A stretch of DNA of 64,000 nucleotides from Phycisphaerales bacterium (GCA_026982335.1 JALSHH010000017.1:17076-81075); one strand, 5' to 3'. Counted from the stretch's first letter, positions 17,715 to 27,015 are shown. Translations and numbers: made by a program. The notes: a model not told the origin generated them from the sequence alone.

Positions 17715-18584
17715 ATGCCCAAGTTCCATACCACCCAAGCTGCCATGTCAATTGATGTTGAAGACTGGTTTCAAGTCGAAAACCTCAAAGGCGTCATCGC
17801 GCGCAATACATGGGATGAGCGCGAGCTGCGCGTCGAAGCCAATACCGACAAAATGCTCACATTGATGGACAAGCACAATGTCAAATCCACCTGCTTCATC
17901 CTCGGGTGGGTCGCTGAAAAATGCCCATCGCTCATCAAACGCATCGCCGACGCCGGGCACGAAATAGCATCGCACGGCTACGGGCACGACCTGATCTATA
18001 ACCTCTCCCAAAACCAGTTCCGCGAAGATATGAAACGCGGCATCGGCATTGTCGAAGACCTCACCGGCACCAAAATCCGAGGCTACCGTGCCCCGTCATT
18101 CTCCATCACCGATTGGTCAATCGACATCCTCCAAGAACTCGGACTCACCTACGACTCCTCCGCCTTCCCAACCCTCGCCCACGACCGCTATGGCAAACTC
18201 GAAGGCATGGACTCAGGTAAACCCATTGTCGAAATCCGACCCGGATTCCACGAAGTTTGTGTCTCGGTACTCAAAATCGGCCAAAAAGGTGTCCCTTGGG
18301 CAGGCGGGGGATACTTTCGTCTCCTCCCCTACCCGTTATTCAAGTGGGGGGTCAAACGGATCCTCAAATCCAATACGCCCTATGTTTTCTATATCCACCC
18401 GTGGGAAGTCGACCCTGACCAACCTAAAACGACCGGACTCCAGAAATCACATAAATTCCGCCACTACAACAATTTGAACAAGTGCGCCGCCCGCTTTGAC
18501 AACCTGCTTGGTGCATTCGATTGGCGACCCATCGGCGAGTTTCTCGATGACTACCTCACCAAAAATCCACCGACTTCCGATTGA
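17715..18584 (+). CDS. Polysaccharide deacetylase, DUF3473-containing type
   Basis: A 289-residue NodB-domain deacetylase. It shows SIDVEDWFQ (catalytic aspartate region), CFILGWVAEK, the zinc-binding histidines in ASHGYGHD, GYRAPSFSI, and a C-terminal segment YIHPWEVDPDQP that matches the DUF3473 tail. This subgroup is common in exopolysaccharide loci linked to exosortase/PEP-CTERM systems. It removes N-acetyl groups from amino sugars. No exosortase is present in the window. The gene lies 12 bp after the formyltransferase. Deacetylation followed by formylation of the same amino sugar would be a logical pair, but that is inference. Confidence 0.9.
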   Translation: MPKFHTTQAAMSIDVEDWFQVENLKGVIARNTWDERELRVEANTDKMLTLMDKHNVKSTCFILGWVAEKCPSLIKRIADAGHEIASHGYGHDLIYNLSQNQFREDMKRGIGIVEDLTGTKIRGYRAPSFSITDWSIDILQELGLTYDSSAFPTLAHDRYGKLEGMDSGKPIVEIRPGFHEVCVSVLKIGQKGVPWAGGGYFRLLPYPLFKWGVKRILKSNTPYVFYIHPWEVDPDQPKTTGLQKSHKFRHYNNLNKCAARFDNLLGAFDWRPIGEFLDDYLTKNPPTSD

Positions 18585-18591
18585 TCTACGA

Positions 18592-18619
18592 TTGACATTG
18601 CAGTTCATGGGCATACACT
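18592..18619 (+). promoter_or_regulatory. Sigma-70-type promoter for the secreted CbiX-like gene, possibly leaderless
   Basis: TTGACA (18592-18597), a 16-bp spacer and TACACT (18614-18619). The -10 box ends six bases before ATG 18626, and no ribosome-binding site is visible, so the transcript would begin at or next to the start codon. Confidence 0.6.
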
Positions 18620-18625
18620 CGCCAT

Positions 18626-19675
18626 ATGAAACTGCGACTCATTCTCAATGCCGTTAGCTGTTCACTCGTCCTTGGCTTTGCCAGCACCGGTGCCCATGCC
18701 TTGTGCCCCACCGACACATTTGTTTCAACCGACAAAGCGATTGATGCCCAAAACGCCCGCCCCGGCGTGCTCATCATGGCCCACGGCGGAAGCGAAGCAT
18801 GGAACCAAGCCGTCGAGCAGGCCATCGCTCCGCTCAAAGGCACCTATCCCATCGAAATCGCCTATGGCATGGCCAAAACCTCCACCATGCACGCGGCAGT
18901 AGAACGACTCGAAGACCAAGGCGTCAACACCATCGCCGTCGTACGAATGTTCATCTCAGGATCGAGCTTCCTTGACAAAACCGAATACATCCTCGGGCTT
19001 CGTCATTCGCTCGAAGGGGACATGCACTCCAAAGACATGAAGGGGCATGGTTCAAAGATGTCCATGTCTCCAATGGACCGCAAGATGGGCGACAAGATGG
19101 GCGACATGGACAACAACAAATCAACAAACGACAAGCCTCAGGATGTGGGTGGACATTCGATGGAAGCACCGATGCCCATCGACTCCGATTCCACCTTCAT
19201 CCTCAGCACCGATGGCGTCTCGGCATCGACACTCGTCGACGACATCCTGATCGACCGTGTGCGAGCTTTGAGCATTGACCCATCCACCGAAAGCCTCCTC
19301 ATCCTCGCCCACGGCCCAGGTGATGACGAGGAAAACAAACAATGGCTCATCGACATGCAGCGCCGAACCGAGCGCCTGAACTCGCTGGGCAACTTCATCG
19401 ATATCCGATGCGAAACACTCCGCGAAGATTGGCCAGGACAACGGGCCGAGGCTGAAAAACGCATCCGCGCATTTGTGCAGTCCAACAACAAGGCAGGAAA
19501 CCGCGTCATCGTCATCCCCTTCCGCATCGCCGGGTTTGGACCCTACAGCGAAGTCCTCGATGGTTTGGATTACATCGCGGACCAACGCGGCTTTAGCCCA
19601 CATCCCAACATAACCGCATGGATCGACCAAACAGCGCGAGAACTACTTCCCATGCTCCCAGCACGCATCAACTAA
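18626..19675 (+). CDS. Secreted tandem CbiX-like (sirohydrochlorin chelatase fold) protein with Met/His/Asp-rich insert
   Basis: A 349-residue predicted exported protein (signal sequence ending near AHALC). Two chelatase-like halves are visible. The first has VLIMAHGGSE and the second LLILAHGPGDDE, each matching the first strand and histidine of CbiX. The second metal-binding histidine of CbiX appears replaced: FISGSSFLDK in half one and IAGFGPYSEV in half two. Between them, about residues 132-187, lies an insert rich in Met, Asp, Lys and His (for example DRKMGDKMGDMD). This suggests a periplasmic metal-binding role rather than cobalt chelation in B12 synthesis. No cobalamin genes are nearby. 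It ends with a 4-bp convergent overlap with the epimerase gene. Confidence 0.72.
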   Translation: MKLRLILNAVSCSLVLGFASTGAHALCPTDTFVSTDKAIDAQNARPGVLIMAHGGSEAWNQAVEQAIAPLKGTYPIEIAYGMAKTSTMHAAVERLEDQGVNTIAVVRMFISGSSFLDKTEYILGLRHSLEGDMHSKDMKGHGSKMSMSPMDRKMGDKMGDMDNNKSTNDKPQDVGGHSMEAPMPIDSDSTFILSTDGVSASTLVDDILIDRVRALSIDPSTESLLILAHGPGDDEENKQWLIDMQRRTERLNSLGNFIDIRCETLREDWPGQRAEAEKRIRAFVQSNNKAGNRVIVIPFRIAGFGPYSEVLDGLDYIADQRGFSPHPNITAWIDQTARELLPMLPARIN

Positions 19676-20718
19676 CTCATCATCACCGGCTCGGCAGGAG
19701 GTTGGTGCCATTGAGCATTCTCGTTCTTGCCACTCTCCATATACCACTTGACCATCCGGTCGATGCCCTCTTTCAGCGGAACTTTGGGCTGATAACCAAC
19801 CTCGAGGAGCTTGTCGGCCTCGAACTTCGTCTCAGTCTTGAACATCTTCTTAACCCGAGCCGTCGAAATCGGCAGGTTCTTGCCAGTAAGCTTGATGACG
19901 ATATCAAACGGCAATCCCAACAACATCCCCATTGCATAAGGCATCGCTGGTGCAGGCTTTTTGCCCAAACAGGCACTCACCGTGTTGGAAATCTCCGTGC
20001 TTGTCAAATCTGGCTTATCGATATAGTTGAAAATCTCGAACGCTTCGATGGCACGACTGGGTTGTTCGTCAAGCATCCCCTTGAGAAACAGCGTCGCATG
20101 GACAATATTTTCGACATAGCTAAGCGATTTGATATTCGTACCTGGCCCGAACCGAAAATACTTACCCGAATCAATCTGACGGATCAACGAATACATATTG
20201 GCAAAGTTGTCGATCCCAAAAGTCACAGTGGGGCGGATGATGAGTGCATTTCGTCCATCACCTTGATTAACCCAATTACTAAACACACCTTCGCCTTTGA
20301 GCTTGGACCCACCATAGGGCGAGTTGGGCGCAGTTGGTGCGGTTTCTTCATGAGGCGTTGGCGCATCGCCATAGACCGCTACGGTGGAATAGAACACCAG
20401 CTCCTTCACCCCGGCCCGATCCATCGCCTCGCAGACCATCTGTGAGCCATATTCATTGACTGAGTAGTAAGTCTCGTCGGCGATCCCGAAATCATGGTGG
20501 GCTGCTGCCAGATTAACAACCATATCCACACCGATCATGGCGCGATCAAGGGCCTTGGGATCACGGATATCGCCTTTGACAAACGCCGATTGAGATGCGA
20601 GCGAACCCGGAGCCGGGTCAACAAGATCAATCGTAACCAGTTCATGCCCCAGCGCTGCCAGATCACGATGGAAGTAGGCCCCGATAAAACCTGAGCCGCC
20701 GGTAATGAGTATCTTCAA
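19672..20718 (-). CDS. NAD-dependent sugar epimerase/dehydratase
   Basis: A 348-residue extended-SDR protein. The N-terminal GGSGFIG binds NAD(P), and the catalytic Tyr-Lys pair is in SPYGGSKLKGE. A Thr in the STVAVYGD segment aligns with the family's Ser/Thr. The family interconverts or dehydrates nucleotide sugars; the substrate cannot be read from sequence. It uses the full ATG at 20718, with a conventional N-terminus MKILITGGSGF. It closes the polysaccharide region and converges on the CbiX-like gene with 4 bp of overlap. Confidence 0.88.
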   Translation of the reverse strand: MKILITGGSGFIGAYFHRDLAALGHELVTIDLVDPAPGSLASQSAFVKGDIRDPKALDRAMIGVDMVVNLAAAHHDFGIADETYYSVNEYGSQMVCEAMDRAGVKELVFYSTVAVYGDAPTPHEETAPTAPNSPYGGSKLKGEGVFSNWVNQGDGRNALIIRPTVTFGIDNFANMYSLIRQIDSGKYFRFGPGTNIKSLSYVENIVHATLFLKGMLDEQPSRAIEAFEIFNYIDKPDLTSTEISNTVSACLGKKPAPAMPYAMGMLLGLPFDIVIKLTGKNLPISTARVKKMFKTETKFEADKLLEVGYQPKVPLKEGIDRMVKWYMESGKNENAQWHQPPAEPVMMS

Positions 20719-20868
20719 AGTAGACCCCTAACAATCCAAGACTGACTGTCCAAAGCCGAACTCCCCGTCCCATCCCCCGCCATGTGTCGATTATACGATC
20801 AACGATGGACCCGGTTCATTTCTGCTTCCATACTCGGCATTTTCGCCCACCTCGTCGCGTGATATCCG

Positions 20869-22713
20869 CTAAAACCCACCAAACATCACCGGCGCAAGCA
20901 CCACACAGATCACCCCACATAAAATTGTCAAAGGCCCACCAAACTTGGTGTAATCCGTCCACTTGTATCCACCAGGCCCCATCACCATCAAATTCGTCTG
21001 GTACCCGATCGGCGTTGAGAACTCACAACTCGCCGACACCGTGATTGCCACGATAAATGGCATCGGGTTATACTGCTGTTCCAAAGCAATCCCAATCGCA
21101 ATCGGGAACATCAGCACGGCTGCTGCATTGTTGGTCATCGTAGCCGTAAAGACGGTCGTGAGCAGGTAGATCGCCGCGAGCAACCCATAAGGACCAAGCG
21201 AAGCACACACCGCCACAATCGCGTGCGAAATATCGGCTGCCAACCCGGTGTTGATCATCGCCTGCCCGATTCCAAACGATGCGCCGATGACCGTCAAAAT
21301 CTGAAAATCCACCCCACGCCTCGCTTGGGGTCCAGTGCAACATCGCGTCACCACCATCAACCCCGCTGCGAGCATCGCAGCCGTCATCGGCTCGAACACA
21401 CTCAACGAGAGTAAAATCACCAACAAAGCCAAAATCGCCACCGCAATCCAAGCACGATCATGACGCAAAGCAGCGGGTGTTATGCGCTCATTGACCAGAT
21501 AAAAATCACCAATCGATCCAAACCGATCTGAGAAACCCTGCGGCGCTTCGAGCAAGAGGGTATCGCCGGGGCGCAATCGAATCTCACCAAGTTTGCCAGG
21601 GATCTGTTGTCCCTGACGACGCACCGCAACGACCACCGCACCGTAGCGCGTACGAATCCCCGATTGACGAATTGTCAACCCCACCAGCGATGAGTTGTTC
21701 GAAACCACCGCTTCAACGATCCGCAGGTTGGGACGATAGTGCTTGTCGGGCTGAGCATCACCACCCTCGCGACGCCCATGGGTTTCGGTCGTCGAAGGCA
21801 CCAACCCCTTGATCTGCTGAAGCTCGACCACCGATTCGAGCTGACCGACAAAGACCAGCACATCGCCCTCTTGAATGACTTCCGTCGGCGAAACCGCCAC
21901 AATCGAATCGTCATCCCGTTCGATCCGCGATAAAAACAGCCCCGGTAAGTTCCGCAGGTTCGCCTCCTCGACCGTCTTCCCCACAATTGGGCTCTCGGGA
22001 TTGACCTTGAGCGCTGCGTGATACCCCTGCCCACGCACCTCGGCATCAGCAATCGGGTCCGTCCGCTCGGGCAATAACTTGCGCCCAAAGATCAAGATGT
22101 ACGCCACCCCGAGAATCGCGATCGGTAGCCCGACCTTGGCCAGGGTGAACATCCCAAACTTGAGCGCGGGGTTATCCTCACTCACCGGCAACCCATTGCT
22201 CGTGACCTGCTCATCAGCGAGCAGCTTCGAGGTAATCACATTGGTCGAAGTCCCAATGAGTGTACACACCCCACCCAGAATCGACGCAAACGACAAAGGC
22301 ATAAAAAGCCTGCTTGGCGCAATCCGACATCGTCTGGCTACGCCCGCAAGCGTCGGCAAGAACATCGCTACGATCGGCGTATTGTTTATAAATGCACTCA
22401 TCGCAGCAACCGGAAGCGTCAACCGAATCTGCGCACTGCGTTCATCTTTGGGACGGCCGATCAAAACCGTGGTGATACGACTCATTGCCCCCGTCTCTTT
22501 CATCGCGGCAGCCACGATATACAACATCGCGACCGTAATCACCCCTTGATTGGCAAACCCCTGCACCGCCTCTTGAGGCTCGAGTACCCCAAAGATCAAA
22601 AGCACCAAAAGCACACCCATCATGATGATGTCAGGTGCAAAACGACCCATCGCCATTGTGCCCACCATAAGCACAAGCATGATGCCGGTCAAAATGGGTT
22701 CCCAGTTGCCCAA
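20869..22713 (-). CDS. SLC13/DASS-type permease with two TrkA-C domains, likely sulfate transporter
   Basis: About 614 residues. The N- and C-terminal membrane blocks carry the DASS signatures FINNTPIVAMFLP and TMTNNAAAVLMFP. Two TrkA-C (RCK-C) domains sit in the central loop, about residues 210-390. Homologues with this layout transport sulfate or other divalent anions with sodium. Placement just downstream of cysC and cysQ on the same strand supports sulfate. The open frame extends to 22896, inside cysQ. I chose TTG 22713, which has AAGGA ten bases upstream and gives the N-terminus GNWEPILTGIML; GTG 22737 is the main alternative. Confidence 0.85.
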   Translation of the reverse strand: MGNWEPILTGIMLVLMVGTMAMGRFAPDIIMMGVLLVLLIFGVLEPQEAVQGFANQGVITVAMLYIVAAAMKETGAMSRITTVLIGRPKDERSAQIRLTLPVAAMSAFINNTPIVAMFLPTLAGVARRCRIAPSRLFMPLSFASILGGVCTLIGTSTNVITSKLLADEQVTSNGLPVSEDNPALKFGMFTLAKVGLPIAILGVAYILIFGRKLLPERTDPIADAEVRGQGYHAALKVNPESPIVGKTVEEANLRNLPGLFLSRIERDDDSIVAVSPTEVIQEGDVLVFVGQLESVVELQQIKGLVPSTTETHGRREGGDAQPDKHYRPNLRIVEAVVSNNSSLVGLTIRQSGIRTRYGAVVVAVRRQGQQIPGKLGEIRLRPGDTLLLEAPQGFSDRFGSIGDFYLVNERITPAALRHDRAWIAVAILALLVILLSLSVFEPMTAAMLAAGLMVVTRCCTGPQARRGVDFQILTVIGASFGIGQAMINTGLAADISHAIVAVCASLGPYGLLAAIYLLTTVFTATMTNNAAAVLMFPIAIGIALEQQYNPMPFIVAITVSASCEFSTPIGYQTNLMVMGPGGYKWTDYTKFGGPLTILCGVICVVLAPVMFGGF

Positions 22714-22738
22714 TGCGTGTGAATCCTTGCGCTGCACA

Positions 22739-22756
22739 CCTGATCGTGCGATCAGG
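22739..22756. promoter_or_regulatory. 18-bp palindrome between cysQ and the SLC13 gene
   Basis: CCTGATCG-TG-CGATCAGG is a perfect 8-bp inverted repeat with a 2-bp centre. It lies seven bases after the cysQ stop and 25 bases before the chosen permease start. It may be an operator or an mRNA hairpin within the operon. The core GATC motif is common in this DNA, which weakens the case. Confidence 0.3.
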
Positions 22757-22762
22757 GGAGGG

Positions 22763-23794
22763 TTACTCTGCCTCTTGCCCGATCCCAAGCTCCCTGATTG
22801 CCCGGAGCAATACCCCATGAATCCTCGGCGGAGCACAGACAATGCCCTCGTTCTTCTCAAGACCTCGCCCATGCGAAAAATCGAGGTTGTGCCCAAAGAT
22901 ATCAGTCACAAAAGCACCCGACTCGCACGCAATGCAGCATCCCGCAGCATGATCCCAGATCCGCTCGACATACCCCTTACGCGTCGGTAGCCTCAAATAT
23001 GCATCGGCCTGACCACGCGCAACAACAGCATATTTGCACTGCGAATCCAATCGCGCAGGCTCACCAACTGTGCCAAGCCCGTTGGCTTCGATCCAGTCCA
23101 GAATCCGGTCCGTATCCGATACATTGCTGTGTGCCTTCTCAACCGACCCACAGACTGAGATCAGCTCGGATTCGTCATGATCGAGCCGAGTGATGCGGAT
23201 CGATTCGGCATTGCCGTCATCACACCGCGACTCCCAAACCCCCTCGCCTTTGATCGCATAATACAACGACCCATGCTTATCGCGCTCATCGAAGGGCATC
23301 GACATATCAATCGCCAAGTTCGGACACCCCATGACTCCAATCGTCGGCGTACCGTCCTCGATAAACCCCAAAGCCACCGCATATTGCTGATTTCGCAAAA
23401 ATCCCTTCGTCCCATCAATCGGATCAAGCGTCCAGAACTTGCGGTGGGTCGTATCTCCCGCCCCCATATCAACCGCCGTGAGCACCAAATCGGGTGTTGC
23501 TTCGTCCCAGACCTCTTTGGCCGCTGCCACCACTGCGTCAAGAATCAACGCATTATCCTCATCGCGCAAGAAGGTCGAAGTTTCTTCTGCGACCATCACA
23601 AACTCGCCAATATGCTGCTTGAGCACCATCGCCACAACCGCCTGGGCTGCATAATCGGCAACCGTCACCGGACTCTTGTCGTCCTTGGTGATCGAGCGAA
23701 CGGCATCGAGATTATTTTGAACCTCCTGGCAAACAATAGATGCAACTGCGACCGCTTGGCGTCCGGCAGCAGCGTATTGGGCATGATCAATCAT
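22763..23794 (-). CDS. cysQ: 3'(2'),5'-bisphosphate nucleotidase
   Basis: Removes the 3'-phosphate from PAP, the by-product of PAPS-dependent sulfation or reduction, and so prevents product inhibition. The 343-residue product belongs to the lithium-sensitive FIG/IMPase superfamily. It shows VADYAAQ, the metal-binding AEE near residue 70, DPIDGTKGF at 124-132 and the C-terminal WDHAAG motif. Its length fits the yeast HAL2-like subgroup better than the short E. coli CysQ. It starts six bases after the cysC stop and is followed by the SLC13 permease gene, so all three are probably cotranscribed. Confidence 0.9.
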   Translation of the reverse strand: MIDHAQYAAAGRQAVAVASIVCQEVQNNLDAVRSITKDDKSPVTVADYAAQAVVAMVLKQHIGEFVMVAEETSTFLRDEDNALILDAVVAAAKEVWDEATPDLVLTAVDMGAGDTTHRKFWTLDPIDGTKGFLRNQQYAVALGFIEDGTPTIGVMGCPNLAIDMSMPFDERDKHGSLYYAIKGEGVWESRCDDGNAESIRITRLDHDESELISVCGSVEKAHSNVSDTDRILDWIEANGLGTVGEPARLDSQCKYAVVARGQADAYLRLPTRKGYVERIWDHAAGCCIACESGAFVTDIFGHNLDFSHGRGLEKNEGIVCAPPRIHGVLLRAIRELGIGQEAE

Positions 23795-23800
23795 GACAAT

Positions 23801-24466
23801 TCACTTTCGTATGTGTGATGCGTTCTGGGGAATGATATCGTGCCTCACCAACGCTGCAACAAGCTCGTCAGCCGCTTTTTCAACATCCAACTCCCCCGTC
23901 TTCACCTCAATCTCAGGATTCACAGGCACCTCATACGGATCATCAATCCCCGTAAACCCCTTGATCTCACCCGCCCGCGCCTTCTTATAAAGCCCTTTAG
24001 GATCGCGCTGTTCGCAGATTTCGATCGGGGTGTTGATAAAGACTTCAAGAAAAATCAGCCCGGCATCCTCATGAATCTGGCGGACCTGATCCCGGTCTTT
24101 CTGGTACGGCGAGATAAAACTCGAAATCGTCACCACCCCCGCATCAGCAAAAAGTTTGGCCACCTCACCGATACGACGAATATTCTCTTTGCGATCGTCA
24201 GCTCCGAATCCCAAATTGGCATTGAGCCCATGCCGAACATTGTCCCCATCGAGCCGATACGCCAAAACCCCGCGAGCATTGAGGACATGCTCAAGGGCCA
24301 CACCCACAGTCGATTTGCCTGATCCTGAAAGCCCAGTGAGCCAAAGCGTGCACCCTTGGTGTCCCAGAACCCGTGCTCGATCCTCTCGATTTACCTTACC
24401 GTCATGCCAAACGACATTGGTAGACTGATTTACAGATTGCTGATTGGGGGGGTGCGAATCGCTCAA
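23801..24466 (-). CDS. cysC: Adenylyl-sulfate kinase (APS kinase)
   Basis: Phosphorylates APS to PAPS. The 221-residue product has Walker A GLSGSGKST, the APS-binding DGDNVRHGLN, FISPYQKDRD and the lid-region sequence DPKGLYKKARAGEIKGFTGIDDPYE, all standard for the family. It is a stand-alone kinase rather than a CysNC fusion. It is divergent from cysD across a 263-bp gap that must hold promoters for both sides. The gap contains the nonamer AATCCCGGT twice, but no recognised operator. Confidence 0.95.
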   Translation of the reverse strand: MSDSHPPNQQSVNQSTNVVWHDGKVNREDRARVLGHQGCTLWLTGLSGSGKSTVGVALEHVLNARGVLAYRLDGDNVRHGLNANLGFGADDRKENIRRIGEVAKLFADAGVVTISSFISPYQKDRDQVRQIHEDAGLIFLEVFINTPIEICEQRDPKGLYKKARAGEIKGFTGIDDPYEVPVNPEIEVKTGELDVEKAADELVAALVRHDIIPQNASHIRK

Positions 24467-24729
24467 GGCTCAATCTCCAGCGGGTGCCAGTGTATGCTCG
24501 AAATAGACAATATCGTTCAATGCCGGGACAGGCACGATTATCGGGCCTCAATCGATCGTGAATATGCGAAATCCCGGTCTATACTTCGGCTCAATAGTCC
24601 CACGAATCCCGGTTTCTCGCTCTTGAAGGGTGAAAGATCGGTCGATGGGTGAGAAAGACAGACACGAGAAGACAGGCGCAATCACGCTATTGCCTATTTG
24701 AGAAAATACCCAAGCGGAGACTTTCCCTC

Positions 24730-25668
24730 ATGACCTCGGCGACAGAACCAACCGGTGCGTCTTCACACTACAAACTCACCCACCTCAAGGCCCTCGAAGC
24801 CGAAGCCATCCACATCATGCGCGAGGTGGCCGCCCAATTCGAAAAACCCGCCCTGATGTTCTCAGGCGGAAAAGACTCCATCGTCATGGTCCGATTGGCT
24901 GAAAAAGCCTTCCGCCCCGCCAAGTTCCCCTTCCCCCTCCTCCACATTGACACCGGGCATAATTTCCCCGAAGCCCTCGCCTTCCGCGATAAACTTGTCG
25001 AAGACATCGGCGAACGACTGATCGTCCACAAGGTCCAAGACCTCATCGACCGCGGCGACGCGGCTGAGGACCCAGGGCCATTCCCCTCGCGCAACCGTGC
25101 CCAAATCCCGACACTCCTCGATGCGATCGACAAATATCAGTTCGATGCACTCTTCGGCGGTGCCCGGCGCGACGAAGAAAAAGCACGCGCCAAAGAACGC
25201 ATCTTCTCCTTTCGAGACGACTTTGGACAGTGGGACCCCAAAAACCAACGCCCCGAACTCTGGAACCTCTACAACGGCCGACACCGCATGGGCGAGAACA
25301 TCCGCGTTTTCCCGATTTCGAACTGGACCGAGATGGATGTCTGGCAATACATCATGCTCGAAAATATCGAAATCCCCGGACTCTACTTCTCACACAAACG
25401 CGATGTGGTTAAACGCCGAGGCCAACTCGTACCCATCGGCGATGACCCCTTCGGACCCCGTGACGGCGAAACTATCATCAACTGCACCGTTCGCTTCCGT
25501 ACCGTCGGCGACATGAGTTGCACCGCCGCCACTGATTCGCCCGCATCAAATCTCGAAGAAATCGTCGCCGAAGTCGCCGCCGCCCGAGCATCCGAACGCG
25601 GCGCACGCATGGACGACAAAACCAACGAAGCCGCGATGGAAGATCGCAAAAAAGAAGGATACTTCTAG
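24730..25668 (+). CDS. cysD: Sulfate adenylyltransferase subunit 2
   Basis: The catalytic subunit of ATP sulfurylase, making APS from sulfate and ATP. The 312-residue product has the PP-loop SGGKDS at 45-50, HIDTGHNFPE, GGARRDEEKARAKERIFSFR and FPISNWTEMDVWQYI, all diagnostic of CysD. A frame extends upstream to 24649, but ATG 24730 gives the family N-terminus, with GGAG about ten bases upstream. It is followed three bases later by cysN, the usual CysDN heterodimer arrangement. Confidence 0.96.
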   Translation: MTSATEPTGASSHYKLTHLKALEAEAIHIMREVAAQFEKPALMFSGGKDSIVMVRLAEKAFRPAKFPFPLLHIDTGHNFPEALAFRDKLVEDIGERLIVHKVQDLIDRGDAAEDPGPFPSRNRAQIPTLLDAIDKYQFDALFGGARRDEEKARAKERIFSFRDDFGQWDPKNQRPELWNLYNGRHRMGENIRVFPISNWTEMDVWQYIMLENIEIPGLYFSHKRDVVKRRGQLVPIGDDPFGPRDGETIINCTVRFRTVGDMSCTAATDSPASNLEEIVAEVAAARASERGARMDDKTNEAAMEDRKKEGYF

Positions 25669-25671
25669 GAC

Positions 25672-27015
25672 ATGTCTGCCCAAACCCAATCCAAAACCGA
25701 CTTCTCAACCGATCCCAATGCCAACAAAGGCATGGATTTCTCTACCGACGCCTACCTCGATATGGATCTGCTCCGCTTCCTCACCTGCGGCAGCGTCGAC
25801 GACGGTAAATCCACACTCATCGGTCGGCTCCTCTACGATTCAAAGTCGATCTTTGAAGACCAACTCGAAGCCGCCGAGTCTGCCTCGCTCTCGCGTGGCG
25901 ATCAACGCATGGACCTCGCCCTGCTTACCGACGGGCTTCGCGCCGAGCGCGAGCAAGGCATCACCATTGATGTTGCCTATCGCTACTTCGCCACCCCAAA
26001 GCGTAAGTTCATCATCGCCGACTGTCCCGGACATGTGCAATACACCCGCAACATGGTGACCGGCGCATCGACCGCGAATCTCGCGTTGATCCTCATCGAC
26101 GCCCGTCATGGCGTGATCGAACAAACCCGCCGACACTCGTTCATCACCAGCCTCTTGCGGATTCCGCACTTGGTCGTCTGTGTGAACAAAATGGACCTTG
26201 TGGACTGGTCACAGGAAACCTACGACAAAATCCGCGAAGAATTCGAAGAATTCGCTGCCCGCTTCGAAATCACCGACATCACCTTTGTCCCCATGTCCGC
26301 CCTCACCGGCGACAATGTCGTCAACCGATCCCAAAATATGGATTGGTACCAAGGCCCATCATTGTTGCACCATCTTGAAAATGTGCACATCGCAGGCGAT
26401 CGGGACATGATCGACCCACGCTTCCCCGTCCAATGGGTCATCCGCCCCCAAGGCGACGAACACCATGACTACCGAGGCTACGGCGGCCAAATCGCTTCAG
26501 GCGTCTTCCAAGTCGGCGACGAAATCATCGCGCTCCCATCGGGGATGGAATCAAAAATCAAATCCATCGACATCGGAGGCGTACCTCAACCATTGGCCAC
26601 CCCCCCGATGAGCGTCTCGATCCAACTCGAAGACGACATCGACATCTCCCGTGGAGACATGCTCTGCCGACCCAACAACCAACCAACCTCAGGCCAAGAT
26701 ATCGACGCGATGGTCGTCTGGATGGCGGAAACCCCAATGAAGGTCGGTAAAAAATACACCGTCCGGCACACCTCTAACGAGGCCAGATGCATCATCAAAA
26801 ACCTCAACTATCGGCTCGACATCAAAACCCTCCACCGGGTCGAAGAGGCAGAAGATCTCAAACTCAACGAAATCGGACGGATCGCCATCCGCACGACCAA
26901 GCCACTGTTTTATGATCCCTACCGACAATGCCGCGTGACGGGCAGTTTCATCATCGTTGATGAACAGACCAACAACACCGTCGGCGCCGCGATGATCATC
27001 GGCGAAACAAGCTAA
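25672..27015 (+). CDS. cysN: Sulfate adenylyltransferase subunit 1 (GTPase)
   Basis: The GTPase subunit that couples GTP hydrolysis to APS formation with CysD. The 447-residue product has G1 GSVDDGKST, switch II DCPGHVQYTRNM, NKMD, and the EF-Tu-like beta-barrel domains after about residue 230. It lacks the C-terminal APS kinase domain present in CysNC fusions, in line with the separate cysC. About 25 extra polar residues precede the first motif. It is 48 bp upstream of the degenerate metallo-beta-lactamase-fold gene. Confidence 0.96.
   Translation: MSAQTQSKTDFSTDPNANKGMDFSTDAYLDMDLLRFLTCGSVDDGKSTLIGRLLYDSKSIFEDQLEAAESASLSRGDQRMDLALLTDGLRAEREQGITIDVAYRYFATPKRKFIIADCPGHVQYTRNMVTGASTANLALILIDARHGVIEQTRRHSFITSLLRIPHLVVCVNKMDLVDWSQETYDKIREEFEEFAARFEITDITFVPMSALTGDNVVNRSQNMDWYQGPSLLHHLENVHIAGDRDMIDPRFPVQWVIRPQGDEHHDYRGYGGQIASGVFQVGDEIIALPSGMESKIKSIDIGGVPQPLATPPMSVSIQLEDDIDISRGDMLCRPNNQPTSGQDIDAMVVWMAETPMKVGKKYTVRHTSNEARCIIKNLNYRLDIKTLHRVEEAEDLKLNEIGRIAIRTTKPLFYDPYRQCRVTGSFIIVDEQTNNTVGAAMIIGETS

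Noticed and set aside
19618..20445. 275-residue plus-strand open frame over the epimerase gene
   Set aside because: Antisense shadow of an SDR gene with intact motifs; its composition is that of an out-of-frame translation.
24467..24729. SAM or other known riboswitch in the cysC-cysD gap
   Set aside because: Only a repeated nonamer AATCCCGGT was seen; no stem arrangement of a known class could be traced.
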